DNA of 57,277 bases from Arachnopeziza araneosa. Taxonomy: Eukaryota > Ascomycota > Leotiomycetes > Helotiales > Arachnopezizaceae. The position numbers and the translations under genes are program-made. The notes under the pieces were generated by a model. That model ran no database searches. It was not told the DNA's origin and saw only the letters and a list, made by a program, of their open reading frames with translations. Positions 1-13,287 of this stretch are shown piece after piece; positions within the stretch are counted from its first letter, which is position 1; the number at the start of each line of letters is the position of its first letter. Location of the stretch: contig QYAI01000158.1 in the NCBI GenBank assembly GCA_003988855.1, positions 1-57,277 of the forward strand, read 5' to 3'.

Positions 1-267
1 TTATTTGATCAGTGAACCTTTGAGTTATATATATATTCTCTCATTCAAAAGTCTTATTGCTTACATGAGCAATACTATCGGCTCGAACCGTGACAGATAT
101 GAGACATTAAAATACGAGTATTCAGTATGACGAAGGATGCCAAAGAAAGTATGGAATACAGTTCAAGTTTGTAAAAATGATTAAAGAGTAGCCATTTTCT
201 TGGCTCAGCTTAGATTATGACATTAATTCCTCCTCGCATATATATTCCATAAGATCCACAAACCCCA

Positions 268-2617
268 TCACGCCGCCGGCTGCGGAAACTCATCGAGGAC
301 AATCTCCTTGCCGGTGATCTCAAACGCGACGGAATCACTGGTCGGTACGTCGATGAGCAGCTCGTACGTGCCCGGGTATAGCACCGTATTCCCCTTCTCG
401 TCGACGCGGGCCAGGTTCCCCAGGGTGAGCTGGAAGCCGGCGTGCCGCGTCTCGCCCGCGCCGATGCCGCGCAGGCGCGTATAGGCGGCGAGGTCTTTGA
501 GAGGGTAGGGCTGGGGGCCGTAGGAGCCGGAGAGGAAGCCCAGGGCGATGAAGTCTGAGGTCGTGGTGCCGGTGTTGGTTACGGCGAAAGGGAAGATGGT
601 GAAGGGGCAGAGGTCGAGGTGGGCCGAGGTGCAGTTGGAGACGAGGGAGGTGGTGGTGTACGAGCGGCTGGAGTTGGATCGCAGGTGGAAGGACGTGTTG
701 AAGGTTGTGTAGTGCAGACCGTGGCCGAAGGGGAGGACGGAGCTGTTGTACCACTTGTAGGTGCGCCCTGGGCTGGTGGAGCTGGCGCGCAGGCTCATGT
801 CGGTGAGAGGGACTTGGTCGACGTAGCTCGCTGGGTACATGGTCACGGGCAGACGTCCGGCCGGTGCATTCTTTCCTGTCAAGATGTCGAAGACGGCCGT
901 TCCCCCATCCTGTCCTGGGAATCCGGTCCAGAGAATGGCCGAGATGTTCTTGTTGGAGAGGTAGGGAGTCGCGTCGTTCTGGTCTCCCAATTCGACAATC
1001 ACGCAGGGTTTTCCGAGTGAGCTAATCTGAGAAATTAGATCTTGCTGTGCTTTTGGGAAGGTGATGTCGTTTCTATCGAGTGCCTCCTCTTCGATAGAGA
1101 GGTCGTTGCCGCCAAAATAGAGAACGATATCGGATTGATTGGCGGCTGCAACGGCTGCTTCTGTCCATGTGTCTACGGTTGATGAGCCTGCTGAAACTGG
1201 TCCTGCGGCATACGTTACATTGAAGCCAAGTTGTTTCGCAGCGTAAAGTGGTGAGTGGAAGAACGGAGGAATGCCGGCATAATTTCCTATCATCTGTCTC
1301 GTGGCATTTGCCCAGAAGCCAATTATCGCGAGAGACGGCTTCTGAGTCGTATTCAACGGTAGCAATCCATCATTTTTCTTCAGGACAAGTCCGTCAACAG
1401 CTGTTTGCAAGGCGAGTGCTTGAGCTTCTGGTGTGTTGACATTACCCCAGTTGTACGAGCGGTACTCGGTGGCATTTGCAGGATCGAAATATCCAACACG
1501 TACTAGTCCTTGGTACAATCGTTTCAAAGCTTGATCCATTGTGGCTTCGGTGAGTAAAGATTGGTTGTAAGCTCCCGTAACATCAGTTCGGTGTCCAGCT
1601 TCGCAAACAGTGTCCGTTCCGGCAGCGTAAGCCAGCCCAGCTGATCTCGCGGCCGTGGTGGTGAAATTGTGATTGCGGTAAAAGTTTTGAACGGCTTCAC
1701 AGTCACTGGTGATGTATTGATTATCATCAGTCCAGCCCCAGTGCTCACGCAAGATTGTTTGCATTAGGTACGTATTGGCGCAACTTGGAACTCCATTGAC
1801 CTCGTTGTATGAGCACATGATGCTACCGACCTTGGAATCTCGGGCACACTGTTGAAATGGCGGCAGATAGTACTCGGAGAGATCTTGCGTAGAGACAATG
1901 GCATTGAAGTCGTATCGCGTGACGTTGTGCCAATTTTCAAGGTCATAAGCAGCAAAATGTTTACAAGTCGCAATGACTTTTTTGAACTTCTGATTGCCTT
2001 CTAAACCAGTCAAGAGCGCTTTGACATATCCTTTGATTCTGAATGGATCTTCGCCTGGCGTCTCAGCACCTCGACCCCATCTAGGATCCTTGTACGGATT
2101 GATGTTGGGCGTCCAGAAATCCAGACCAGCTTGACCTGCATTACTAAAGGCGCGGGCTTCGGTGCTGATGATGGTTGCTACTGACTCGATTAAATCGTCG
2201 TCAAATGCTGCAGACAAGCCAATTGGATTTGGGAAGGACGTGGCAGAAGAGTAGTTTCCTACAGGGGAAAACAAGACTCCAGGTGAAGCTGCAACGCCAT
2301 GGAGAGCTTCACTCCACCACTCATAAGGTGCTAATCCAAGACGAGGTGCACCCGCGCTTGAACTATCATCATAATCAATACTTTTCTGGGTTAAGTGATG
2401 AACAGACCACTCACTCTACAAGATTTACCAGCTTCTCGGAGATGTTGAAAGCGGCAATGATTGCTGCTGCTCTGTCGGCCGGTGACGCTTCCGTATTGCA
2501 GACGAGATTCTTGGTCAAGAGAGCTGGCCCATTTATGCAGTCTGGGAAATGTATGATACCAGCTACTCCTCTCAGAAACGCACCGAAAGCAAGAAATTTT
2601 ACCTGTGTACTCTTCAT
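268..2617 (-). CDS. secreted GH3 beta-xylosidase
   Basis: Glycoside hydrolase family 3 enzyme expected to release xylose from the non-reducing ends of xylo-oligosaccharides outside the cell. Two exons, 2415..2617 and 268..2362, with a 52-bp intron (2363..2414, gtgagt...gatag); 765 residues, a usual size for fungal GH3 xylosidases. Residues 1-20 form a signal peptide. The N-terminal TIM-barrel domain shows WWSEALHGVA, KHFAAYDLENW and MCSYNEVNGVPS. The nucleophile is Asp288 in ITSDCEAV. IEEEALDRNDITFP probably holds the acid/base Glu. A fibronectin-III-like domain closes the C-terminus. The xylosidase rather than glucosidase reading rests on the SDCEAV block and the N-terminal FPDC...GPA region, which resemble XlnD/Bxl1-type enzymes. 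It diverges from the kelch gene across about 1.1 kb. I saw no clear XlnR site (GGCTAA type) upstream. Confidence 0.93.
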
Positions 2618-3701
2618 TATACAGACTTGGAGAGGGAGATCCTAGGTCAGTCACTCGATCCTCTTGCAGAGGCATTGTCAATCCATTTATACTCTCGATT
2701 GAAATTTTACGTTGATTACAACCATAACTACCGCCTGCACTCGTTCATCTACCGGCAGGAACCAGATATTGAAAATAGGGAGATCTGATGTACTAGGCCA
2801 AACATCTGTGGCAAGGGATAAAATCAGTTACATACAGCCCTTTCAGCCTCTTCATAGCCTGCGGTTTCGTTTCTTGTTGAGTAAATGTTGCATTGGCGAG
2901 TTTTAGCGAGGAAAATTAATACTTGGCCGTGCCGAAGCCGTTGGCCTTGACAGTGCTGTGCGACGCACGATATAGATCATGAATCTTGTTAGACAGCGAG
3001 CGCAGCTGGTAGGTTCAGCTTTGAATACTTTGACAAGGTGTTCAACCAAAAATAAAGTTACGTGCTATAAGAATATTTTTGGGGTGGTGTCACTTGAACA
3101 CGAACAATATGCAGAGATGAGGGGAATGTAGATCTTTGTGCATTCTGCCAGCACAACTTCGGAACATCGCGATCATGAGAATGAGATCAGGGCGGTGCTC
3201 CTCAGCTTTAAGTCTTGAACAGCTCATGGTCAAGATGAGTAATCGTAGTCAGATATTTAGGACAACAAACAGGGGAAATGGTGGAATACGACCTAGGACA
3301 ATGATTGGCTCCAGTTGAACGGTGGTGAGCTATCAGCCCTGTGGCTTCGGCCTCCCAATTTAGGCTTTGGCCAGCATGAGGCTTGAATGAAGGGGAGTGG
3401 AGGCTGATAGTGAAACCTTGGCGGTAAGCCGCAGCACCCAAACGAGAAAAGTGGCCAATTTGATTCGATGCGGCGGCCGACACTGTTTTCCCAAAAGCGG
3501 AATTTGCTGCTGTTATTTCTCCTTGCAATTCGTTCCGTGTGCCAGGTCAAGTCTGGGTGCTGGTGTGCTGACCTCAGACGGCATGCAGCTCGTACCGCGA
3601 GAATTACTCTTTATGATGTGGATGCCTTGGTCATCGATCCTCAGTTTCTCACTCGAGTGTCTTTCTTTTCTGTCGCTCTTTTAGGATCTGTTTAGGACGC
3701 G
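2618..3701. other. divergent intergenic region
   Basis: 1.08 kb between the divergent xylosidase and kelch genes. It should hold both promoters. Only short overlapping reading frames of no recognisable family are present. No repeat or RNA gene was seen. Confidence 0.5.
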
Positions 3702-5607
3702 ATGGGATTCCAAACAGTATTTTTGCTTCTACTGCTCGCAGTGAAGCAGGTTGTAAAAGCACAATATGATCCTGTGACCAACTTTTGTCGACGGTTGGAC
3801 CACCAATCGACAATAATCAATGGCATGCTTTACATCGATGGAGGGAGGGAGGTGTTTGCAACCTCCTACGAGAATGGGACGCAAATGTCTAATCGCACAC
3901 TGGGGAATAGTAAGATCACCTACTAAATATCAATGGCCAGCACTTACTTCAACAAGATCAATACCTCATCGCCGTCAATATGAGCCAGTCCTGGGATTGG
4001 ACAAATGGCCTCCCTCAAGTTGAATATTCCAAGAAACAAGATGTAACTGGTGCTCTGGAAGTCCCAGACATGTCTCGCGGCGCCTTATACCCCGATCCTG
4101 TTAGCAATACGACATTCTGGCTCTTTGGTGGATCCACTGCGACTGATAATCAGACATTCCAAGGTTGGGAATATCCTCAGCCACAAGCAGATTCCCTCTG
4201 GTCGTATGATACAATAAAAAACGCCTGGACAGCTTACAACATGTCGGCGTATGGCGTGCATAAACCGGCTTCGGGAGCAACCGTCTCTGTGCCAGACATG
4301 GGATTGGCGTTTTATTTCAATGGTGAGCAAGATAATGGCACCTCTTCCGAGACGGTGAACCTTGTGTCTGGGATCAAATTTTTGAGTGGAATGTTGGTGC
4401 TCGATTTGAACAACAAGACTGCAAAAAATATCTCGACAGAAGCTGTGAGCGACCAAGCAAGAGTGCGAGGACAGATGGTCCATGTTCCACTGAATGGTAC
4501 GGATGGTATTCTGGTTCTCATTGGAGGCGGAGAAAAACCGCTCACAGATGTGACGCACGACTGGAGGGGAGATCTCGTCTCGCTCGAATCGGTCGATGTA
4601 TTCGACGTCGGTTCTTTGAAGAATGCCAGTGCTCCCGACGGAACATGGTACTCTCAAACTACCACGAGCTCTACAGGCTCATTCCCTGCTCCTCGACTCG
4701 ACGCTTGCATGGTCATTGTTTCTGCACCCGATAACTCAAGTCATAACATATACATGTATGGCGGCCGAGACGGATTGAATACATACTATGATGAGATCTG
4801 GGTTCTTACCATACCTTCATTCCAGTGGGTATCGCTCTATAATGGTACATCGCCACGCTATTCTCAAACATGTCATGTCGTAGGAAACCGACAAATGATA
4901 ACAATTGGTGGATCAGACACTCCACATTTGACGACTGGATGCGATTGGGAAACGAAAGGAGTTGCCATTCTGGATTTGAGTACGCTTGAATGGGGTAGTG
5001 CATACACTGTTGATGATGGTGATTACACCGTGCCCGATGATGTTGTGAAAGCAATTGGGGGGTCGTAAGTAGAAATACTCAACTACCAGACTTGCACTGA
5101 TCAACTCTTAGAAACACCGGAGGTGCCAAAACCATCACGCCGAAAAATGGCTTTGCAAGTACAGAACTGGGAGCCCTCTTCGGCCAAATTAACGTGACCA
5201 CAACAACTCCTACCGCTCCACCCTCAACCTCCAGCTCGCCTCCTGCTGCCAGGAAGCACACGTCCGTCGGGGCAATCGCAGGCGGTGTTATTGGCGGTCT
5301 GGCCGTCTTAGCAGCTGTTCTTGGAGCGATTCTCTTCTGGTTAAACCGTGCCAAGCGAAACTGGACAGCTCACGATTCAGCTGCGCAGCTAGAAGGGAGG
5401 GAGATCAACCCCACTGTCCTGGACAGCGAACCATTGTATGAGAAACCTGGGCATGGTATTGTCATCTCGGAACTTGCGAATAAAGATTCGAAGAGCCATT
5501 TCAGTAGTGAGGCGGAGACCGTCGTGCCAGTGGAGATGCCTGCCGATGAGCTGAGATGGAGCATGGACAAAAGAAGAGGGAACCACGAGGAAGATCAAAG
5601 AAGTTGA
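3702..5607 (+). CDS. kelch-repeat single-pass membrane protein
   Basis: Three exons (3702..3909, 3957..5064, 5112..5607) separated by two 47-bp introns give 603 residues. A hydrophobic signal peptide (about residues 1-20, ending VVKA) is followed by a kelch beta-propeller with repeated Gly-Gly blade motifs: LFGGSTA, LIGGGEK, MYGGRDG and TIGGSDT. A Thr/Ser/Pro-rich stalk leads to a transmembrane helix at about 490-516 (VGAIAGGVIGGLAVLAAVLG) and a charged cytoplasmic tail of about 85 residues. Many NxS/T sites fit an extracellular propeller. Pezizomycotina have many such surface kelch proteins of unknown ligand; a cell-wall or sensing role is inference. The first exon carries the only plausible start and the signal peptide. 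Confidence 0.88.
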
Positions 5608-6432
5608 CTCTTGAATGAGAGATGAGCTACCATTTAAATGCCGAGAAGCATTGGTGACGAGAGAATCGTGCCAGGTTCGCCGGAGAAGAGCAGGTTGTAA
5701 TTCATAGCATACCTAGGTATTCATCCTGGAATTGGAGAGCCGAACCATAATGAAATAATGGTACCCAAGTGTCTGAGGCTCGGTGTATTGTAGCTTGTGA
5801 TCTTCTAGCAATATATGGTTGTAGTATAATGTTGAATGAAGGAGGAATAGTTGGATAATGTTAGCGACTTTTACTCTACCAAGGAAGTGTTAACCAAGAC
5901 CAAGTTCATGGGTCACGTGTGTGTCACGTTTTCGGTTTCGCGATTTTCAACCTGGAAGTTGATCGTTTGATTTTCATCATCTATAGACTTTTGTGTTGAT
6001 CAATGCAGAATTAGACACAAGCCCAAGGAAAGATCATTGTTGGTTATCTTTGTTGATCAAAAGTACACGGTAGGGGACTTTTAGTCGCCAAAGGGGGTTG
6101 CTTATGCAATCTTCAACGTACAATATCTTACATAAACTCGTGTAAAGTTGCTGTTGGTCGCGCGGCGCAGGGTCGATTGAGACGTTCCGACTCTGAACTT
6201 ACGTAAGCTATTTTCGGTTGATATGAATGGCCACGAGAACGATTGAGTGGAACATGACGTTTGTTTGTACTATGTGACCAAAGAACTCTGAGTGTATATA
6301 TTCCGAGATGTCTCCTCGTTTCTGGCGTTCTGTACTTGCAACTTGATAGTTCATTTTGTCAATTGAATTACCAATTCTCGATATTATTTCAAGAATTATA
6401 CTCGAGTATCAGATACTCCCGCGATTTCAGTC
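5608..6432. other. intergenic region
   Basis: 825 bp between the kelch and epoxide hydrolase genes. AT-rich with no credible gene, repeat or RNA. It should carry the kelch terminator and the epoxide hydrolase promoter. Confidence 0.5.
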
Positions 6433-7688
6433 ATGTCTCTCATCAAACCATATCAGATCTCCGTCCCTGAATCATCTCTCGCCCAGCTTAAGACAAAGCT
6501 CTCTTCCACCACCTTTCCCATTGAATCTGAATTCTCCGATGATTGGGAATACGGTACCCCTCTCTCTGACATCCAACGGCTTGCCGCCTACTGGAGAGAC
6601 GAATTCGACTGGCGAGCCCAAGAAAAGCTGATCAATGAGAAGTTACCTCAATTCACGAACATAGTTGAAATAGACGGGTTTGGCCCATTGGAGATTCATT
6701 TCGTACATCAGAAAGGAAAAGGACAGAAGAATATCCCATTCCTGTTCTGCCACGGCTGGCCGGGCAGTTTCCTCGAAGTCTTGAAGATCCTTCCTCTGTT
6801 GACCGAGGGAAACAAAGATGGTGTCTCGTTTGACGTCGTTGCGCCTTCGTTGCCGAACTTTGGCTTCTCCGAGGGCGTGAAGAAGAAGGGGTTTGGAATA
6901 CCTCAATATGCAGAAGCGATTCATAAAGTGATGATGAATCTTGGCTATGATAAATATGGTGAGCTCAGAGTCTTAACTTAAGTTCAAGTCACTGACAAAA
7001 TCTAGTGACTCAAGGAGGAGACTGGGGCTTCCTTATCACCCGACTAGTTGGTGTACTGTACCCAGAACACTGCCTCGCATCACACATCAATTTCTTCGAC
7101 GTGACCAGAGAGGTACTGAAGAGTTATTTGGAAACACCAAACGAATCACTTACCCAACAAGAGAGAGACGGACTCGCTCAAACACAATGGTTCTACAAGG
7201 AAGGCTTCGGATACAACCTCGAACACAGCACCAAGCCCTCCACGATCGGATTAGCGCTCGCCGACTCACCCGTGGCGCTCCTGTCTTGGATCTACGACAA
7301 GCTCCACGACTGGACCGACTCCTATCCCTGGACCGACGACGAGATCCTGACGTGGATCTGCATGTACCAGTTCTCGCGCGCGGGACCAGCCGCCGGCTGT
7401 GTCATCTACTACGAAGCCATGCACTCACAGAGAGAGATGACCGAGAAGAGATTCGACTACAATGGCAGGGTCAAGTTGGGCATCAGCTATTTCCCCAAGG
7501 ATATATGCGTGGGCCCGAGTGAGATGGGGAGGAAGTTGGGTGATTTAGTGTTTGAGAGGAGGCATGGAGATGGTGGGCATTTTGCGGCGTACGAGAGGCC
7601 GGGGTTGCTTGCTGGCGATTTGTTCGAGATGTTTGGACCTGGAGGAGGCGCGAGAAATATTGCGTTGACGACTAGGGTATCAGCTTAG
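6433..7688 (+). CDS. epoxide hydrolase, microsomal-type (EHN + alpha/beta hydrolase)
   Basis: Soluble alpha/beta-hydrolase-fold enzyme that adds water to epoxides to give vicinal diols. Exons 6433..6958 and 7006..7688 with a 47-bp intron give 402 residues, normal for fungal enzymes of this class. The N-terminal EHN domain (about 4-110) precedes the hydrolase core. HGWPGS forms the oxyanion-hole loop. The nucleophile is Asp181 in GGDWG, and the intron falls just before it. The catalytic His is His367 in GGHFAAYERP. No signal peptide is visible, so it is probably cytosolic. The natural substrate cannot be told from sequence; detoxification of host or self-made epoxides is a general possibility. 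The gene stands alone with no visible biosynthetic cluster. Confidence 0.93.
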
Positions 7689-8184
7689 AGCTAAAGTAGT
7701 GTATATGAGGAACCCCAGTGGAAACCTATATATTTCAGCATTCTTATCCCTTCAATTTTGTTTCATAAAGGTATCTCCCATGTTATTAGACTTTGGGTTA
7801 GGCATAGCTTGGTCACGCTGAAAACTACTTTGATCTACCCCGAAGAATCTCGTAGCCTTCTTGCTCAACCATACACGACAAGAACAAATCCTTGATTCCT
7901 CCTGTTGAATACATCATCTTCAGCGACACGCACAACTCTTTACCATGCGTTTGCTTCCTCAAGAGTCCGTTATATTTATCAATATTATCCAGAGACAGAT
8001 GTCTGGACGATATATATTACTCCATTGCTGTGCGGGATAATACTTCACAGTCTTATATAAAAAACACTTTTAATAGCCCGAATACAAGGTTGGTTTTTCT
8101 AGATTGTTGTTTTGAGCGGTTTCCGAATTGAAGGGTTACATTAACAGGCAAGCAACCCGGCCTGTTCGGCACGAGCCGATACGT
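7689..8184. other. intergenic region
   Basis: About 500 bp of AT-rich sequence between the epoxide hydrolase stop and the probable ancestral start of the HET pseudogene. No feature recognised. Confidence 0.4.
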
Positions 8185-10400
8185 ATGCATCGACTCAAAG
8201 ACCTAAGCCTCCGGGCAGTCGCGCTTCGTCAAGCACTCAAGGGCAAATTGAAGTCCGGATCTAAGTTGGCAAGTCACAATCAATCGCACGACGAAGATCA
8301 AGTGGTCTGCACAATATGTGTAGATCTCCTGAAGCAGAATCCCAAGCTTTGTTCTAGCTGTCAGGCCTCGGATGACCTCACACATCTGCTTTCTTGTAAA
8401 TGGGGCGACTATCTACCAGTGGACCCAAGTGTCTTCACCTTGGAGGTTGGTTAAAGTTGGAAATTATTGCCTGAAAATGTTGAAAAGTTTTATCAAGATC
8501 TAGCAGATGCTATGCCGCCAGATGGCTGGGATTGGCTGGACATGGTTCCGTTGGAAGGATTGGGTAGCCGTCAGCGCAGGCATTGTCTGCTCTGTCAACT
8601 GATCAAAGAAGCTGTCGACGACCATTTGAACCACCATAATATTGACGGAGTTGCTGCAAATGTGGGAACCTGGCGCCCCTTTCCTGTATTGTATTGGAAA
8701 CCCAGGAAAACCAGATCAAACAATGTCGAGCCAGACATTGATACAACCAGCCGAGAAGAGATACCAACATTCGGTGGCGTCGCGAGACGATTGATGTAGA
8801 ATATGTGAAAGCATGGCTCGAGCGATGGCACGCTAACCATGGCCTTGCTTGCAATTCAATACGAGACTTGGCAAAGCTACCGCATTTATTTCGACTTATC
8901 GATACAAAGAGGTGGTGTGTCGTGAACCCGATGAACCAAAAAGACCTCAAATATCTAGCCCTAAGCTATGTGTGGGCAGCCGCTGAAGGTACCAGGCCGA
9001 CCGAAAAACAGTCTCTCCAGCTACAACAGAGCTTGGTAGCTGTGCTTGAGCAACCCGGGAGTCTCCTAAGCGCAGACAAATATCTCCCGCCCATGCTGGC
9101 TGATGCCGTCCAGCTCACCACAGATTTCGGCTACCAGTATTTGTAGATTGATTGCTTGTGTATCATTCAAGACGATGCAAGCCGGCAATCTGATCAACTC
9201 AACGCCATGGACACAATTTACAAGTCTGCAGACCTCACAATAGTTGCTCTTGCGGATCATGTGGAGGGCTTACCAGGAACATCGAGCCGACCGCGCAGAG
9301 CATCGTTGTCCAACAGAACATGGGAGTTACATATGAAAAGAGCTGATGTATGGGCTGATCTGCCAAAATTTCATCAGATAGTCACCAATTCACGCTGGAA
9401 CTCTCGGGGCTGGACATACCAGGAACGTATATTGTCCAGGCGATATCTATTTATGGCGGGGAACTTCGTCTACTTGAATTGTCCAGAGGGACTTGCTACC
9501 TACGCGGGAGATCGTGCGCATTTTGAAGAGGAGAGTGGCTATGAGAAAGGCATTTATGACATTAATGACTCTGGAAGCACCTTTTTTGATGATGCGTTCT
9601 CTATCTATGCAGCAACTCTCAAGGATTATACAAAACGCCATTTAACATACATTAGCGATAAACTCAATGCTTTCTTGGGTGTGGCAAATGGATTTGCTGC
9701 TCAGCTTCAGACGGCTATGCTCTTCGGCCACTTGAAGAAGACAGGAACTGGTTTGGGGTAAAGACGATCGGCAGCTGCATATCTATGGATCGCGGCAGCA
9801 TCCAAAAGATGACCCAATCAGTGTGGAGACATATTAATTGGCTAAATCTATGCCAGGAAGTCTGCTGTTTAACACGGAGGTTGTCAGGGCAAGAATTCGT
9901 AGATTCACGGACGATGTTCAGCATGACGAGGGGGGCGTGGGATATCACATAACGTTGCAAGCATGCACGAATTCGAACTTCTCTCTAGAACAGGCCGAAG
10001 TGGCTTCCAAAACTTGGACGGGGAGTACGATAGTGCCGACTCTGATGCGGATGAGAAAGAAGAGATAGTCTTTGACATCAAGGATTCGAAAGATACTACG
10101 CTTGGTCAAACAATGGCACTCTGGGCTCGGACGGAAGTTCAATCTGGAAATGGCCATTTACAGTACCCAACAGATCTGAAAAATATGCTAGACGTACAGA
10201 GAGAGCATACGGTGGTGGTGATTACAGCTTGTCGTTCGAATTACAAGCTAGCGCACGGCTCCAATGATCGTCACTCCTTGGCGGTTTTGGTCTTGGAGGA
10301 AGACGTCGATCGTAAAGTGTATAGGCGACTGGTCATTAGAGCCGTCGACTCGGATCTGTGGAAGCTTGCGAATCCTGAATGAAAGACGATAGTTTTGGCA
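8185..10400 (+). pseudogene. decayed HET-domain (heterokaryon incompatibility) gene
   Basis: Successive open pieces together read like one HET protein. The order is an N-terminal Cys-containing region (CTICVDLLKQ), the LSYVW block (about 8960), IDCLCIIQDD and IYKSADLTIVALAD (about 9150-9250), RGWTYQERILSRRYLFMAG (about 9400-9460), and a C-terminal tail ending WKLANPE. In-frame breaks are TAA at 8452 (Gln-compatible), TAG at 9144 exactly where YLWIDC needs Trp, and TGA at 10380 where Trp fits. A frame change is needed near 8765, with further shifts around 9735-9960. CAA to TAA and TGG to TAG in CpA/TpG contexts fit RIP. HET proteins trigger cell death on non-self fusion; this copy is almost certainly inactive. 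An intact, different HET gene lies at 26225. Confidence 0.8.
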
Positions 10401-11253
10401 TAAATCCATGTAACAGGGGTCTCGTGGATCCTCGACAGGGTGGTCGGCACTTGGATCAAGGCTTGCCATCTCTAGGAAACAAATCTTGAAGAATTCAAGC
10501 GGTTTTTCTGTTCCCTGCATTTCAATGTTCTCTTGAGTACGTGAGGTCACTACATTTGTTCAGCCTTTTCCTCGTGTTAGGGGTCAAAGGCCCAAGCAGA
10601 GCGCCCGTCCCTACCAAAATATCTACCTAAATCCACCTGTGCAAGTTCACTAAACATAAAGTTCCTCTTGAATTTAAGAATCATGGATCTAAACTTGACA
10701 ATCCGGGTCGTGATCTAACGGAATCTATGACTCAAACAATTTCTGAATGGTATCAGATAGGCTCTTTTCTATGACCCCTTAAACAAGAATTATTGAAATA
10801 ACATCTCATTCCTCTGGTAGAAAAATTGGCATCAATCCAGTCGTGTAAAAATCACAGTGGATTGGTTGACTCTTATTCACAGATCCGAACAAACGAGAAA
10901 ACATAAAACTCTTAAGACGAGGTCAAAATAAAAGAAGCCTCAATCACACCTAGGCGCATCTGCCACTTTCTGTGTACTAGCATTAAATAGAGAATTTCTT
11001 TTATGCTACCTTGTTACATTATCCCAAGCAATTGTTATTAGCTTGAGCTCATGCAACATCCTTCTATATGATGTTAATGAGTAAGGAAATAAAACTCCAG
11101 TTCGCCAAACTCCATCGCTACACTTATGAGAATGCTCTAATCCTCCATTGACGTGGTTTTGGTCCATTAATTATTTGATTTTTATGCCGTGTGTTTCCCA
11201 TGCTGCTTTCGTATCCGTCCATTTTTGTCGAATTAGTCGTTCCTGCAGAACTT
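10401..11253. other. intergenic region
   Basis: About 850 bp of AT-rich sequence between the HET pseudogene and the 3' end of the minus-strand phosphatase-fold gene. No credible gene or RNA seen. Confidence 0.45.
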
Positions 11254-13287
11254 TCAGCCACGCTCAGTAACAGTCCATCTTCTCTTTGGGCCAAACTCTC
11301 GAATCTTCTCTGCCAAGCCGGGCGGCTTTGGTGCTCCCCACAATCCCAACGGAGAAATTTCGTCTGGGTCAATATCCTGATCATCAATAGCCTTCTCGTT
11401 CTCTTTCTCATCGAAAACAGGGGCTATTGGTAGCTTCTCTTCTTGCGAAACATCTTGTGTGCCATCATCTCCAAAGTTCAATATCATATCATCCTCTTCT
11501 TCCACCTCCGGCTCCGGTGTCTTGGGTCGTGGTGCACTCCAGAGTCCAATGGAACTTGATTTGTTGGGTGCATAGTTTCGGGAAGTTGAGCCGGTGACGC
11601 TCGCCGCCCGACGAATGCTTCCTAGATTGCTATTTGCAGTTGCTGGTCGCGCCCTGCCATCAAAAGAAGAAGCATTGCCGAAACGGTCTCGAAAATTGGA
11701 TGTTATGGATGGAGTTCTGGATGAAGAGGGAGTAGATGATGCGCTTGTTCTTAAGTGCTCTGTATTTGCCACTAATTTGACGTCATACTGATCAGAGATG
11801 CTGATAGTTCTTGAAGATGCTCGAGAATGTGCCTTGGGCGTTGCGGTAGGAGAAGATGAAGGCGAGTTTGGAGGTGAAGGCTTTTGGACAGCCATCGTTA
11901 GAGAAGCCATTCCGACATCCAGAAGAACCGGTTGGTTTGTCAGAGCGCCAATAAGAGCATTGCAGCCAGCTCCATGTGTGACCAGTATGAGTACTAGGTC
12001 TGTGTCTTCGTCTACCTCCTCAGGAGTGATGGCTCGACTGCCAGTCTTCGTCACGAGTTTCGCAGGGTCGTCGCTATTCCGATACCAGTCAATCATATTT
12101 TGTAATCCTGCTCGAAATCTCTTGTGCATCTGACTCCATTCTTCGCCATATTCACCACCATTTCCCCATTCTTGTGGTTCACGCATGCTGTCCCATTGAT
12201 AGTCCACCTCAACACAGGCATCTCGCGCATGAGAAACATATCCTAATGGGATAGGTTCCGAATTAGAGACCGCATAGCTTGGAATAGGATGTTGGTATAC
12301 GCCTCGGCTTCCTGGAGTTTGTACTTGAAGAATTGGTGGTATTCGGCTGAGTCTACTGCCATGACTTCCTGTACTACTGAGGCTACCTGTCCGTTCCCGA
12401 GGAAGAGCAGCAGCTAGAGGAGACAGACTGGGCAACGCAAAATCTTCCTTGTCTTTCTCCGCGAGAACCACTGGGCTACCCCAGCCCCCAGGAAATGGCT
12501 GATTGGTATTGATAGTGATATCTCGAGCTTGAGTCAAGTTGCCATAGTCCTCTCTACGGAGAAGATCCGCCTTAGCACCTGCTACCATCATAATTGAGCT
12601 AGGAGGGGGTGTGATCTGTTCAAAATAGTCAGGCGATAGCCATTCTCCAAGAAATGCATCCACACGAATGGTCGACTTTTTGATATTCGTTTGCAGCTCT
12701 TGTGGCTGTCCGTTGGTCATCGAAGAGTCAGGAAGCGAAATTGGGTTTAAAGCTGGAGAGCCGATCTTCAAAGGTCGAATATTTGGTGGTGAATGGTTTG
12801 GCTTGGTAGCTTGTGACGGTAGTGGTGGGCTATGACCTGGGTTCTGGGCTAGCCCAGCGCTAATTGCGACGGATGTTTGCACACATCTTAAGAAGGGCGA
12901 GGAATGTATAATGACTTTATGCCTCCTTTTTCGTTTGTTTCCACCGGACAAAGTTTCTCCCTCTGTGGCAGGTATTTCATCGTCCGTCTCCCGACTCCGC
13001 AAGATGCTCGCAATTCTCGTGCCTAAAACTCTCGATTGAGTCCAGCCGCCATACGTAAGAGGGGGATCGTAAGGAGTAGGAGAGGTGAGATGCCATTGCT
13101 TGTCGGCAGCATCAAGTCGAGCGCCGTGTCTGGATGAAGTCAGTACCTATCGTGGCGAGCCCCTCCTTCGAGCTTGATTCTGAATGGTCCGCCAGAGTGT
13201 GCCAATAGTCAAAGTGTTTAGTAGGTAGAGAAAGAATAGGAGAATGGCATACCTGACGACAATGATGACTGTGGGAGACCAACCCAT
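11254..13287 (-). CDS. histidine phosphatase (phosphoglycerate mutase-like) superfamily protein
   Basis: Exon 1 (13253..13287) is only 35 nt. After a 123-bp intron it joins exon 2 (11254..13129) to give 636 residues. The join restores the family's phosphohistidine motif: VIIVVRHGARLDAAD, where RH is split by the intron. Further family marks are PLTYGGWTQSRVLGTRIA, SSPFLRCVQTS, and the second catalytic His block VTHGAGCNALIGAL. The core is interrupted by long Ser/Pro-rich low-complexity stretches and followed by a disordered tail of about 200 residues, so the protein is far longer than a usual 200-300 residue member. The substrate is unknown. It may act as a phosphatase, or as a scaffold if the inserts bind partners. 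The intact catalytic residues favour activity. Confidence 0.88.
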
